Shown one piece after another: positions 1 to 6,772 of a DNA stretch of 15,068 nt (positions are counted from its first letter, which is position 1; the number at the start of each line of letters is the position of its first letter). The notes under the pieces are model-generated. The model did not search any database, had not been told where the DNA came from, and saw only the letters and a list, made by a program, of their open reading frames with translations. The stretch comes from JBIOUF01 sp044866695 (GTDB lineage Bacteria; Actinomycetota; Actinomycetes; Propionibacteriales; Nocardioidaceae): contig JBIOUF010000197.1 of assembly GCA_044866695.1 (NCBI GenBank), positions 1-15,068 of the forward strand, given 5' to 3'. Position numbers and translations under genes: made by a program.

Positions 1-143
1 ACGTCGAGGGCGCGCCGAGCAACGTGATCGTGCGGGTGCACGACCGCAACTCGGTGCACAAGGGCGACACCATCTACGTGACCACCGACCCGACCCACGT
101 GCACGTCTTCAACACCGAGACCGGGGAGCGGCTCAGCGACTGA
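1..143 (+). CDS. ABC transporter ATP-binding subunit, C-terminal end (partial)
   Basis: Only the last 46 codons are present, read from base 3 to the TGA at 141-143; the 5' part lies outside the window. The peptide contains SNVIVRVHDRNSVHKGD, then IYVTTDPTHVHVF and ends GERLSD. This looks like the C-terminal TOBE/OB-type regulatory domain of sugar-type (MalK/UgpC/MsmK) ABC import ATPases, where the phrase 'G ... I ... PEHLHLFD' is usual. No Walker or signature motif is visible because that region is missing, so the family is inferred from the tail alone. The acyltransferase that follows starts 44 bp downstream on the same strand but has its own promoter-like box, so the two need not be co-transcribed. 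Confidence 0.7.
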   Translation, partial: VEGAPSNVIVRVHDRNSVHKGDTIYVTTDPTHVHVFNTETGERLSD

Positions 144-175
144 ATGACGCGGCTCGCGTCTCGTCAGCTGCACCA

Positions 176-181
176 TAGGCT
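176..181 (+). promoter_or_regulatory. -10 box of a leaderless promoter for the acyltransferase
   Basis: TAGGCT fits the actinobacterial -10 pattern TAnnnT and ends 6 nt before the GTG at 188. Transcription would therefore begin at or next to the start codon. There is no Shine-Dalgarno sequence before the GTG, and I see no clear -35 hexamer. Confidence 0.45.
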
Positions 182-187
182 GGGCGC

Positions 188-1645
188 GTGCGCCAGCTGA
201 CCGCCCTCGACGCCCAGTTCCTCCTCGTCGAGTCGCCGACCACGGTCGGCCACGTGGGCAGCCTTCTGGTGCTGGACCCGTCGACCGCCCCTGGCGGCGT
301 GTGGAACCTCGAGGTGGTCAGCGACGTCCTGGAGTCCCGGCTGCACCTCGCCCCGCTGTTCCGGCAGCGGCTGGTCGAGGTGCCGCTGGGGCTCGGGCGC
401 CCGTACTGGGTGGACGACCCGCACTTCGACGTCGAGTTCCACATCCGCGAGCTCGCGCTGCCCGCGCCCGGCAGCCCGGAGCAGCTCGGCGAGCAGGTCG
501 CCCGGATCCACGCGCGCGCCCTGGACCGCACCCGCCCGTTGTGGGAGACCTACGTCATCACCGGTCTCGCCGACGGGCGGGCCGCGCTGTACACCAAGGT
601 GCACCACGCCGCGATCGACGGGGTCTCCGGTGCGGAGATCCTCAGCACCGTGATGGACGTCACCGTCGAGCCCCGGGAGGTGCCCGCCGAGGACCGGCCC
701 TTCGTGCCGCGGCCGCTGCCGTCGACGCTGGACCTGGCGGCCCGTGGCCTCCGCTCCGCCGCGCTGAACCCGGTCGAGGTGGCCCGCACCATGCCCGCCG
801 CGCTGCGCTACGTGGACACCCTGCCGGGGGTCCGCAACGTCCCGGGTGTCCGCACGGTCAGCGCGACCGCCGGAGCGGTCTCCCGGGTGCTGGGCGGGTC
901 CGAGCGCCCGCTGGACGACCGGCGGCTGCCCGTGCCGAAGACGCCGTTCAACGCGCCGATCACGGCGCACCGGCGGTTCTCCTTCGGCGCGGTGCCGCTG
1001 GAGAAGGTCAAGCGCGTGCGGCGGCACTTCGGGGTCACCCTGAACGACGTGGTCATGGCGTTGACCACGTCGGCGCTGCGGCGCTGGCTGCTCGACCACG
1101 ACGCGCTGCCCGACGTACCTCTGGTCGCCGCCGTCCCGGTCTCGGTGCGCGCGCACGGTCAGCAGGCCGGCGGCAACTCCGTCTCGGTGATGCTGGCGGC
1201 GCTGCCGACCGACGAGAGCGACCCCGACGAGCGCATCCGCCTGGTGGGCCAGGAGATGCAGACCGCCAAGCGGCACTTCAAGACCGTTCCCGCCACCTTG
1301 CTGCAGGACCTCTCCGCGGTCGTGCCGACCGCGCTCTCCGGCCTGGCCGCCCGGCAGCTGTTCCGGCTGGCGACCGGCCCCGGACTGCCGTTCAACCTGT
1401 TCGTCAGCAACGTCCCCGGCCCGCAGCTGCCGCTGTACGTCGCCGGCGCCCGCGTCGAGGGGATCTACCCGGTCTCGGCGGTGACCGACATGACCGGCGG
1501 GCTGAACATCACGCTGTTCTCCTACGACGGCAACCTGGACTTCGGCTGTGTCGCCGCCCGCGAGCTGGTCCCCGACGTCTGGAACCTCATCGGCTACCTC
1601 TCCGACGCCCTCGACGAGCTGGTCGCCCTCTGCCCCTCCGACTGA
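188..1645 (+). CDS. Wax ester synthase/diacylglycerol acyltransferase (WS/DGAT) family protein
   Basis: A 485-residue protein of full family length. WS/DGAT enzymes transfer an acyl group from acyl-CoA to a fatty alcohol or diacylglycerol and make wax esters or triacylglycerol storage lipid. The N-terminus MRQLTALDAQFLLVES matches the family opening. The catalytic HHxxxDG motif is intact as HHAAIDG at residues 139-145, preceded by PLWE at 117-120. The C-terminal DUF1298-type domain carries SNVPGP at 407-412 and the typical run of G-Y-PVSAVTDMTGGLNITLFSY. The GTG start is chosen because it gives the family N-terminus and lies 6 nt after a TAGGCT box, which suggests leaderless translation. Actinobacteria often carry many paralogues, so the preferred substrate (wax ester or TAG) cannot be told from sequence. 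Downstream lie a 22-bp repeat block and a convergent hydrolase. Confidence 0.93.
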   Translation: MRQLTALDAQFLLVESPTTVGHVGSLLVLDPSTAPGGVWNLEVVSDVLESRLHLAPLFRQRLVEVPLGLGRPYWVDDPHFDVEFHIRELALPAPGSPEQLGEQVARIHARALDRTRPLWETYVITGLADGRAALYTKVHHAAIDGVSGAEILSTVMDVTVEPREVPAEDRPFVPRPLPSTLDLAARGLRSAALNPVEVARTMPAALRYVDTLPGVRNVPGVRTVSATAGAVSRVLGGSERPLDDRRLPVPKTPFNAPITAHRRFSFGAVPLEKVKRVRRHFGVTLNDVVMALTTSALRRWLLDHDALPDVPLVAAVPVSVRAHGQQAGGNSVSVMLAALPTDESDPDERIRLVGQEMQTAKRHFKTVPATLLQDLSAVVPTALSGLAARQLFRLATGPGLPFNLFVSNVPGPQLPLYVAGARVEGIYPVSAVTDMTGGLNITLFSYDGNLDFGCVAARELVPDVWNLIGYLSDALDELVALCPSD

Positions 1646-1663
1646 CCGACCCCCGCCTCACGT

Positions 1664-1717
1664 CGAGCCGTCAATGTTGGTCGGCCGAGCCGTCAATCGT
1701 GGTGGGTCGAGCCGTCG
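1664..1717 (+). repeat. 22-bp tandem repeat, copy A (two and a half units)
   Basis: Units start at 1664, 1686 and 1708, exactly 22 bp apart. Each begins CGAGCCGTC; the first two continue AATGTTGGTCGGC and AATCGTGGTGGGT, and the third decays after its first nine or ten bases. The same unit recurs at 10948-11100. The period is not a multiple of three and the block lies between two convergent stop codons, so it is non-coding. The role is unknown. Confidence 0.8.
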
Positions 1718-1724
1718 CGACCTC

Positions 1725-1863
1725 CCGCCGACGAGAGGCCGAGTCGGCGGTGGAGCAGCCGGCTCGCGCGGCGGGGCAGCGCCGAGTCGGCGCAACCGCA
1801 GAGAGGGCGCTTCGCGCCACAGGGCAGTTGCGCCGACTCGACCGTCCTCGGGCTTCGCCCGAG
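1725..1863. repeat. Cluster of intergenic inverted repeats (REP-like)
   Basis: Directly after repeat copy A there are several perfect inverted repeats. CCGCCGAC (1725-1732) pairs with GTCGGCGG (1743-1750). CGAGTCGGCGCAAC (1783-1796) pairs with GTTGCGCCGACTCG (1827-1840), a 14-bp stem whose loop contains a second hairpin GGCGC-TTC-GCGCC (1806-1818). CTCGGGC-TTC-GCCCGAG lies at 1847-1863. The 12-mer GCCGAGTCGGCG also occurs as a direct repeat at 1738-1749 and 1781-1792. No ORF of interest lies here. The density of palindromes suggests a composite REP- or MITE-like element, not a simple terminator; this is inference. Confidence 0.6.
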
Positions 1864-1865
1864 AG

Positions 1866-1923
1866 ACCTCATCGAGCGCTCAGCCTCGCTCGCGAGCTCG
1901 CGCGGCTGTGCGCTCGATGAGGT
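1866..1923. terminator. Large inverted repeat at the convergent gene ends, possible bidirectional terminator
   Basis: ACCTCATCGAGCGC (1866-1879) is the exact reverse complement of GCGCTCGATGAGGT (1910-1923), with about 30 nt between the arms. The right arm lies inside the last codons of the hydrolase gene and the left arm lies just beyond its stop codon. There is no T-tract, as is common in actinobacteria. It could stop transcription from both sides or simply be part of the adjacent repeat cluster. Confidence 0.45.
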
Positions 1924-2842
1924 CCGCGAACGTGCCGTACAGGCCGGGCGGGATGTCGTGGCCCATGCCCGGCACCAGGACCAGCTCGGCGCCACGTGCT
2001 GCGCGGGCGGTCGCCTTGCCGCCGGTCACGTGGACCATGGGGTCGCGCAGGCCGTGCAGGACCGCGACCGGCATGGGCAGGTCGCCGAGCTTCGCCTCGC
2101 GGTTGGGCTGGGTGATGATGGCCAGCATCTGGCGCAGGACGCCGGCGGGGTTGATGCCGCGCTCCCAGGTGCGGTTCGCCCGGTCCTCGGCGGTCCAGTC
2201 CGGCGTGGGGTAGCCGGGAGAGCCGATGCGCCGCCCGATGATCACCGAGGTGGTGAGGTACTCCTCGCGCGACTGCGGCCGGCGGGCCAGCAGGTTGGGC
2301 ATCAGCCGCGGGTGCAGCCAGCCGACGCTGCGGCGGCCGGTGGTGGACATGATCGAGACCAGCGACAGCACGCGCTCGGGGTGCTCGATCGCCATGGTCT
2401 GCGCGATCATCCCGCCCATCGAGACCCCGCAGACGTGGGCGCGCTCGATGCCCAGATGGTCCAGCAGCCCGAACCCGTCCCCGGCCATGTCGAGCAGGGT
2501 GTACGGCGGGACCACGGGCCGGCCGGCGAACGCGCGCAGCACCTCGCGGCGACCGACGCGGTACTGGCTCAGCCTGGAGGAGCGGCCGGTGTCGCGGTTG
2601 TCGAAGCGGATCACGTAGAAGCCCCGGCGGGCCAGCAGCCGACACAGCTCGTCGGGCCACCAGATCATCGGCCCGCCGAGTCCCATGACCAGCAGCAGCG
2701 GCGCGTCGGCAGGCTCCCCGAAGGTCTGGTAGCAGATCTCGATGCCGTTCGGCAGGGCGGCGACCTGCTCCTCGGACTGCTTGACGTCCGCGTCGTCCTC
2801 GACGACAGCATGGACTCGGTCCCGCGGCTCGATGCCGGGCAT
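1880..2842 (-). CDS. Alpha/beta-fold hydrolase
   Basis: A 320-residue alpha/beta hydrolase, probably cytoplasmic. Counting from the alternative GTG start, the nucleophile elbow is GVSMGG at 141-146 (Ser143), the acid is Asp269 in HGLRDPMV, and the histidine is His297 in GMGHD, so the triad looks complete. MGLGGPMIWW near residues 55-64 is the oxyanion loop, and FDNRDTGRSS is typical of the aclacinomycin methylesterase/RdmC-like group. The substrate is unknown. ATG at 2842 is preferred because GAGGAGG sits 7 nt upstream; GTG at 2848 would overlap that ribosome site and add two residues. The last residues (LIERTAARARERG) are encoded within one arm of a 14-bp inverted repeat, so the C-terminus may have been reshaped by the repeat block. 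It is divergent from the lipase-like gene at 2954. Confidence 0.9.
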   Translation of the reverse strand: MPGIEPRDRVHAVVEDDADVKQSEEQVAALPNGIEICYQTFGEPADAPLLLVMGLGGPMIWWPDELCRLLARRGFYVIRFDNRDTGRSSRLSQYRVGRREVLRAFAGRPVVPPYTLLDMAGDGFGLLDHLGIERAHVCGVSMGGMIAQTMAIEHPERVLSLVSIMSTTGRRSVGWLHPRLMPNLLARRPQSREEYLTTSVIIGRRIGSPGYPTPDWTAEDRANRTWERGINPAGVLRQMLAIITQPNREAKLGDLPMPVAVLHGLRDPMVHVTGGKATARAARGAELVLVPGMGHDIPPGLYGTFADLIERTAARARERG

Positions 2843-2909
2843 CGGCACTCCTCCTCGAAAACTTGTCGCTCGTCAGCCAATCAACGCTACAAGGGTTTCC
2901 GATCATGCC

Positions 2910-2926
2910 GAACATGGCACATGTTC
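2910..2926. promoter_or_regulatory. Perfect 17-bp palindrome in a divergent promoter, candidate operator
   Basis: GAACATG (2910-2916), GCA, CATGTTC (2920-2926) is a perfect 7-bp inverted repeat with a 3-bp centre. It lies in the 111-bp gap between two divergent hydrolase genes, about 15 bp upstream of the plus-strand -10 box. The size and symmetry suit a dimeric repressor such as a TetR-type protein. No regulator gene lies within the window to match it with. Confidence 0.5.
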
Positions 2927-2930
2927 TGTG

Positions 2931-2946
2931 TGAAACGCGTTACAGT
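2931..2946 (+). promoter_or_regulatory. KstR-like palindrome overlapping the -10 box of the lipase-like gene
   Basis: TGAAACGCGTTACA (2931-2944) fits the pattern TnnAACnnGTTnnA known for KstR, the TetR repressor of sterol catabolism in mycobacteria and rhodococci, and contains the 8-bp palindrome AACGCGTT. It overlaps TACAGT (2941-2946), a TAnnnT -10 box lying 7 nt before the GTG at 2954. A protein bound here would block the promoter. With eight fixed bases the pattern may occur by chance about once in 65 kb, so the position is the main support. Confidence 0.4.
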
Positions 2947-2953
2947 GACCGAC

Positions 2954-3808
2954 GTGGAGGGGAACCTCGCGGACTTCCTGCTCCCGCCGGGCTTCCTCGG
3001 CCCGCGCGGGCTGCGGGCCCTGTCGCGCGAGACCAGCGCCGTCCTGGAGACGATGCGGCTGGTCCACCGGGTCAGCACCACCCGCGCCGCCTGCCGGTCC
3101 ACGACGCCCGCCGGCCGAACGGGCGCGGGCCGCACGCACCCCGTGGTGCTGGTTCCCGGCTTCCTGGCCGGGGACGTCAGCCTGACCGCGCTGTCGGCCC
3201 ATCTGCGCGGCGAGGGCTACCGGACCTACCGGTCGGGGATCCGGCTCAACGCCCGCTGCGTCCTGCAGACCGGCGAAGCGCTGGAGCGCCGCGTGGAGGA
3301 GGTCGCCGACCGCCGGGGACGGCGGGTGGTCCTGGTCGGCCACAGCCTTGGCGGCATGCTCTCGCGCAACCTGGCGGGCCGGCGCCCTGACCTGGTCGCG
3401 GGCCTGGTCACGCTGGGCAGCCCGGTGCTGGCCCCGGCCGCCGTGCACACGCTGCTGCGCCTGGACATCGCACTTCTGCACCGGCTGCAGCGGCTCGGCC
3501 TGCGCAGCCTGATGGGAACCGACTGCACGACCGGCGACTGTGCTCAGCGGAGCTGGGCGCAGTCCGCGCTGCCGCTGCCTGGTCACCTGCCGTACACCGC
3601 GGTCTACTCCGAACGCGACGGCATCGTCGACTGGCGCGCCTGTCTGGACCCGGGCGCCGACCACGTGCGGGTCTCCAGCAGCCACTGCGGCATGGCCCTC
3701 GACCCACGGGTCTTCGACGTCGTCACGGGCGTCCTGCACCGGGTGGACGCGGGTGCGCGGATGCGCCGGCTGCGTGACACCCCACTGCCGCAGACCTCGG
3801 CAGGCTGA
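2954..3808 (+). CDS. Lipase-like alpha/beta hydrolase (triacylglycerol lipase/esterase type)
   Basis: A 284-residue protein. VVLVPGFLAGD at residues 64-74 is the oxyanion loop of bacterial lipases and PGAP1-like esterases. GHSLGG at 129-134 is the nucleophile elbow with Ser131. Asp222 in SERDGIVD and His244 in SSSHCGM are the likely acid and base, so the triad is complete. There is no signal peptide and only two or three cysteines, which suggests a cytoplasmic or cell-associated enzyme. The GTG at 2954 is chosen because a TACAGT -10 box ends 7 nt before it (leaderless). GTG 2945, GTG 2930 and ATG 2921 are in frame but lie in or before the promoter. The divergent hydrolase and the KstR-like site suggest a role in lipid or ester breakdown; this is inference. 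It converges on the sugar kinase with 15 bp between stops. Confidence 0.87.
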   Translation: MEGNLADFLLPPGFLGPRGLRALSRETSAVLETMRLVHRVSTTRAACRSTTPAGRTGAGRTHPVVLVPGFLAGDVSLTALSAHLRGEGYRTYRSGIRLNARCVLQTGEALERRVEEVADRRGRRVVLVGHSLGGMLSRNLAGRRPDLVAGLVTLGSPVLAPAAVHTLLRLDIALLHRLQRLGLRSLMGTDCTTGDCAQRSWAQSALPLPGHLPYTAVYSERDGIVDWRACLDPGADHVRVSSSHCGMALDPRVFDVVTGVLHRVDAGARMRRLRDTPLPQTSAG

Positions 3809-3823
3809 CGCCCGGCACGAGGC

Positions 3824-4735
3824 TCAGAAGCCGTCCGGCCAGTCACGCAGCTCCGCCCGGGTCGGCGGGTCGGCCCCCCGGCGCGAGACGGTGATCGCCG
3901 CGGCCTCGTGCGCCGCCTCCAGGAACGCGGTCAGGCGCGGTCGGTGCAGGTTGTCCAGGCCGTGCTGGAGGGCGAGGGCGACGAGGGCGGACATGAACGA
4001 GTCACCGGCTCCGACCGTATCCATCACCCGGGTCGACCGGGACGGCACGCTCAGCGACTCCGAGCGCGTGAAGGCCTCGGCGCCCTTGCCACCCCCCGTG
4101 ACGACCACCAGGTCGGTGCCCGAGGCGAGCAGCTCGGCCGCGACCTCGGCGTGGGTGCGCCCGGGCTGAAGGAACCTGACGTCCTCGTTCGACATCTTGA
4201 CCAGCCGGGCCGACCCGGCGATCTCCCGCACGTCGCGCCAAGCCTGCTCGACATCGGCGGTCAGCGCCGGGCGCGCGTTGGGGTCGAAGGTCACCATGAG
4301 TCCGCGCTGCGCGGCCTGCGCCACCAGGGCGGCCACCGCGTCCCGGCCCGGTCGCAGGACCACCCCGAGGGATCCGACGTGCAGGCCGGTCGCCTGGTCG
4401 GGCAGGGTTCGCTCGTCGAGCGTCCAGGCCAGATCGAAGTCGTACGTCGCCGCATGGTGCACGTCGAGGTAGGCGGTCGCCGTACTCGTGCTGCGGCCGG
4501 GGACGACGGACCGCTCGTCGAGGACGACGCCGGCGCGCCGGACGTGCTCGGCCACCAGCTCGCCGCGCTCGTCGTCGCCGAGCTCGGTGACCAGGACGGT
4601 GTCGACCCCGAGTCGGGACAGCCCCACCGCGACGTTCAGCGGCGAGCCGCCCGGCGCCTCCTCGGTGGTGCCCTGCACCGGCACCACGATGTCGACCAGG
4701 GCCTCTCCGGCGACGACGAACGCGGGTGTGCTCAC
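3824..4735 (-). CDS. PfkB-family carbohydrate kinase (probable fructokinase)
   Basis: A 303-residue ribokinase-fold kinase that uses ATP to phosphorylate a sugar. It has the N-terminal sugar-site element GEALVD (10-15), the glycine pair with PLNVA at 28-36 (APGGSPLNVAVGLSRLG), and the C-terminal PfkB signature DTVGAGDSF at 239-247 with catalytic Asp245. VVTGGGKGAE at 211-220 supplies the nucleotide-binding loop. The closest match in style is fructokinase, but PfkB members (ribokinase, KDG kinase, adenosine kinase) are hard to separate by eye. The GTG start has AAGGTGG about 5 nt upstream. It follows glpX on the same strand by 45 bp, so the two are probably one unit linking hexose phosphorylation with fructose-1,6-bisphosphate dephosphorylation. 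Confidence 0.9.
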   Translation of the reverse strand: MSTPAFVVAGEALVDIVVPVQGTTEEAPGGSPLNVAVGLSRLGVDTVLVTELGDDERGELVAEHVRRAGVVLDERSVVPGRSTSTATAYLDVHHAATYDFDLAWTLDERTLPDQATGLHVGSLGVVLRPGRDAVAALVAQAAQRGLMVTFDPNARPALTADVEQAWRDVREIAGSARLVKMSNEDVRFLQPGRTHAEVAAELLASGTDLVVVTGGGKGAEAFTRSESLSVPSRSTRVMDTVGAGDSFMSALVALALQHGLDNLHRPRLTAFLEAAHEAAAITVSRRGADPPTRAELRDWPDGF

Positions 4736-4780
4736 GGGTCCACCTTGCCTGCAGGTCGGCGATCGCTCATCAGCGGGAGG

Positions 4781-5800
4781 TCAGTGGTCGAAGTCGATCG
4801 CGGAGTACCGGCGCAGCTTCTGCAGCTTGTGCTCGGAGATGATGTTGCGGATCGTGCCGCTGCGCGAGCGCATCACCAGGGAGTGCGTGGTCGCGCCGCC
4901 GGCGCGGTAGCGGACCCCCTGCATCAGCTCGCCGTCGGTGATGCCGGTGGACACGAAGAAGACGTCGTTGGCGGAGACCAGGTCGTCGGTGGACAGCATG
5001 TGGTCGGGGTCCAGGTCGTGTCCGGCGTCGATCGCGCGCTGCCGCTCCTCGTCGTCGCGCGGCCACAGCCGGGCCTGGATGACGCCGTCGAGGCACTTCA
5101 TCGCACACGCGGCGATGATGCCCTCGGGCGTGCCTCCGACGCCCAGCAGCAGGTCGATGCCGGTGCCCTGGCGGGCCGCCATGATCGCCCCGGCGACGTC
5201 GCCGTCCACCATGAACTTGATCCGGGCACCCGTCGCGCGGATCTGCTCGACCAGGTCCTCATGGCGAGGACGGTCCAGCAGCACGACGGTCACGTCCTCG
5301 GGCTTGCCGCCCTTGGCCTTGGCGACCTGGTGGATGTTCTCGGCGACGGGGTAGCGGATGTCGACGACGTCGGCGGCCTCCGGCCCGGTGACCAGCTTCT
5401 CCATGTAGAACACCGCCGACGGGTCGTACATCGTCCCCCGTGGCGCGACCGCCATGACCGCGATGGCGCTGGCCATCCCCTTCGCGGTCAGCGTGGTGCC
5501 GTCGATCGGGTCGACCGCGACGTCGGTCTCCGGCCCGGTGCCGTCGCCGACCTCCTCGCCGTTGTAGAGCATGGGCGCGTTGTCCTTCTCGCCCTCGCCG
5601 ATGACCACGACCCCCCGCATGCCGACGGTGTTGATCAGCGCGCGCATCGCGTTCACCGCGACGCCGTCCGCGCCGTTCTTGTCCCCCCGACCGACCCAGC
5701 GGCCGGCGGCCATCGCCGCCGCCTCGGTGACCCGGACCAGGTCGAGGGCCAGGTTGCGGTCCGGCGGGTCGTGGACGACGGAGGCGAGGGTGTCCGGCAT
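4781..5800 (-). CDS. glpX: Fructose-1,6-bisphosphatase, class II
   Basis: A 339-residue GlpX-type phosphatase that removes the 1-phosphate of fructose-1,6-bisphosphate in gluconeogenesis. It is the main FBPase of most actinobacteria. Metal- and phosphate-binding motifs are intact: GEGEKD at 68-73, VDPIDGTT at 96-103, and GVGGTPEGIIAACA later in the chain. The N-terminus (DRNLALDLVRVTEAAA) and length are normal. The ATG at 5800 lies 7 nt after a TAGGAT box on the same strand with no ribosome site, which suggests a leaderless message. It is followed by a PfkB kinase and is divergent from a DUF4245 gene, the same pairing as Rv1099c/Rv1100 in M. tuberculosis. Confidence 0.97.
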   Translation of the reverse strand: MPDTLASVVHDPPDRNLALDLVRVTEAAAMAAGRWVGRGDKNGADGVAVNAMRALINTVGMRGVVVIGEGEKDNAPMLYNGEEVGDGTGPETDVAVDPIDGTTLTAKGMASAIAVMAVAPRGTMYDPSAVFYMEKLVTGPEAADVVDIRYPVAENIHQVAKAKGGKPEDVTVVLLDRPRHEDLVEQIRATGARIKFMVDGDVAGAIMAARQGTGIDLLLGVGGTPEGIIAACAMKCLDGVIQARLWPRDDEERQRAIDAGHDLDPDHMLSTDDLVSANDVFFVSTGITDGELMQGVRYRAGGATTHSLVMRSRSGTIRNIISEHKLQKLRRYSAIDFDH

Positions 5801-5807
5801 GGCCGTG

Positions 5808-5813
5808 ATCCTA
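5808..5813 (-). promoter_or_regulatory. -10 box of a leaderless promoter for glpX
   Basis: On the minus strand TAGGAT is followed by 7 nt and then the glpX ATG. The box matches TAnnnT closely, and there is no Shine-Dalgarno sequence. No clear -35 is seen in the GC-rich DNA upstream. Confidence 0.5.
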
Positions 5814-5910
5814 ACGTGGGGGAAGCCGCGCCCGCGGCGGCCGCACGGCCGGCGCCGAGGAGGCGGGCGCGGGTCGCGTTCGCTGCCCGCGGTGCTGGGA
5901 GGATGGCCCG

Positions 5911-6438
5911 GTGAGCGAGCAGGCGGGCCGGTATCCGCGCACCTTCCCCGGGCTCGTGGGCGCGCTGGTCGTGCTGCTCGGGGCGGTCCTGGCCTTCGTG
6001 GCGTTCCGGGCGCTGGTGCGCGGCGACGTGCCGGACCCGGTGCGGGACGTCGCCTACGCCGACTCGCTGCGGTACGCGCGCACCGAGTCGAGCCTGCACG
6101 TGCTCGCCCCGGACCCGGTGCCGCAGGGCTGGCGGGTGACCAGCGTGCGCTACACGCCGGGCCCCGATGAGTCCTGGCACCTCGGGATGCTCACCGAGGA
6201 CGGCAGGTACGTCGGGCTGGAGCAGGCCGACCGGTCGGCGGCGGCGATGGTGGAGGAGTTCGTGGACGAGGACGCCGACCCGGGGCCGCCGGTCGTCGTC
6301 GCGGGGCGGCGGTGGCAGTCCTGGTCGGACGCGGGTGGGGACCATGCGCTGGTGCGCAGGTCGGCCGGCACCACGACGGTGGTGGTGGGCAGCGGGTCGG
6401 CGGACGACGTGGCCAGGCTGGCCGGGTCGCTGGCTTGA
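5911..6438 (+). CDS. DUF4245 family membrane-anchored protein
   Basis: A 175-residue protein of unknown function. Residues 1-12 are short and polar, residues about 13-34 (FPGLVGALVVLLGAVLAF and following) form one transmembrane helix, and the rest is a probable extracytoplasmic domain with repeated beta-type patterns (WRVTSVRYTPG, WHLGMLTEDGRYVGLEQ). The order is typical of DUF4245, found beside glpX in many actinobacteria. GTG at 5911 is chosen because GGGAGGA (5897-5903) lies 7 nt upstream. This gene has a normal ribosome site, unlike most first genes in the window. Its stop codon is only 3 bp from the stop of the convergent xseB, so read-through or antisense overlap is likely. Confidence 0.88.
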   Translation: MSEQAGRYPRTFPGLVGALVVLLGAVLAFVAFRALVRGDVPDPVRDVAYADSLRYARTESSLHVLAPDPVPQGWRVTSVRYTPGPDESWHLGMLTEDGRYVGLEQADRSAAAMVEEFVDEDADPGPPVVVAGRRWQSWSDAGGDHALVRRSAGTTTVVVGSGSADDVARLAGSLA

Positions 6439-6441
6439 CCG

Positions 6442-6717
6442 TCAGCCCTCGCCCTCGTGGTCGGCGTCGCCCTCGCCGCCGTGCAGGGCCCGGTCGAGGC
6501 GGGCCCGCGCCCCGTCCAGCCAGGACTGGCAGATCCCGGCCAGCTCCTCGCCGCGCTCCCACAGCGCGATCGACTCCTCCAGGGTCGTGCCGCCGGCCTC
6601 GAGCCTGCGCACGACCTCGACCAGCTCCTCGCGGGCGTCCTCGTAGCTGGGCCGCTCCGCCGGCGACCCGCTCACCGGCCTACCTCGCGTCCCGGCCTGC
6701 GCCAGGTCGTCCGCCAT
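6442..6717 (-). CDS. xseB: Exodeoxyribonuclease VII small subunit
   Basis: A 91-residue protein. XseB binds XseA to form exonuclease VII, which degrades single-stranded DNA from both ends. The family core is clear: YEDAREELVEVVRRLEAGG, then TLEESIALWERGEELA, then a helix ending in LDRAL, with an acidic, disordered C-terminal tail. ATG at 6717 is preferred: it gives a normal length and has GGGGAG 5 nt upstream. A GTG at 6792 would overlap the end of xseA by 20 bp and add 25 residues unlike the family; a GTG at 6675 is also possible. It follows xseA by 55 bp in the same direction and is surely co-transcribed, which would keep the two subunits in balance. Confidence 0.92.
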   Translation of the reverse strand: MADDLAQAGTRGRPVSGSPAERPSYEDAREELVEVVRRLEAGGTTLEESIALWERGEELAGICQSWLDGARARLDRALHGGEGDADHEGEG

Positions 6718-6772
6718 GGGCGCTCCCCAGGTGGTCGCCGTCCCATCGCGGTCTGCCCGCTCTGCTCGGTCC

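Noticed and set aside
164..1276. 370-residue ORF on the minus strand opposite the acyltransferase
   Set aside because: It is rich in Arg, His, Gly and Gln, has no recognisable motif, and lies antisense to a gene with intact HHxxxDG and family ends; typical of high-GC shadow frames.
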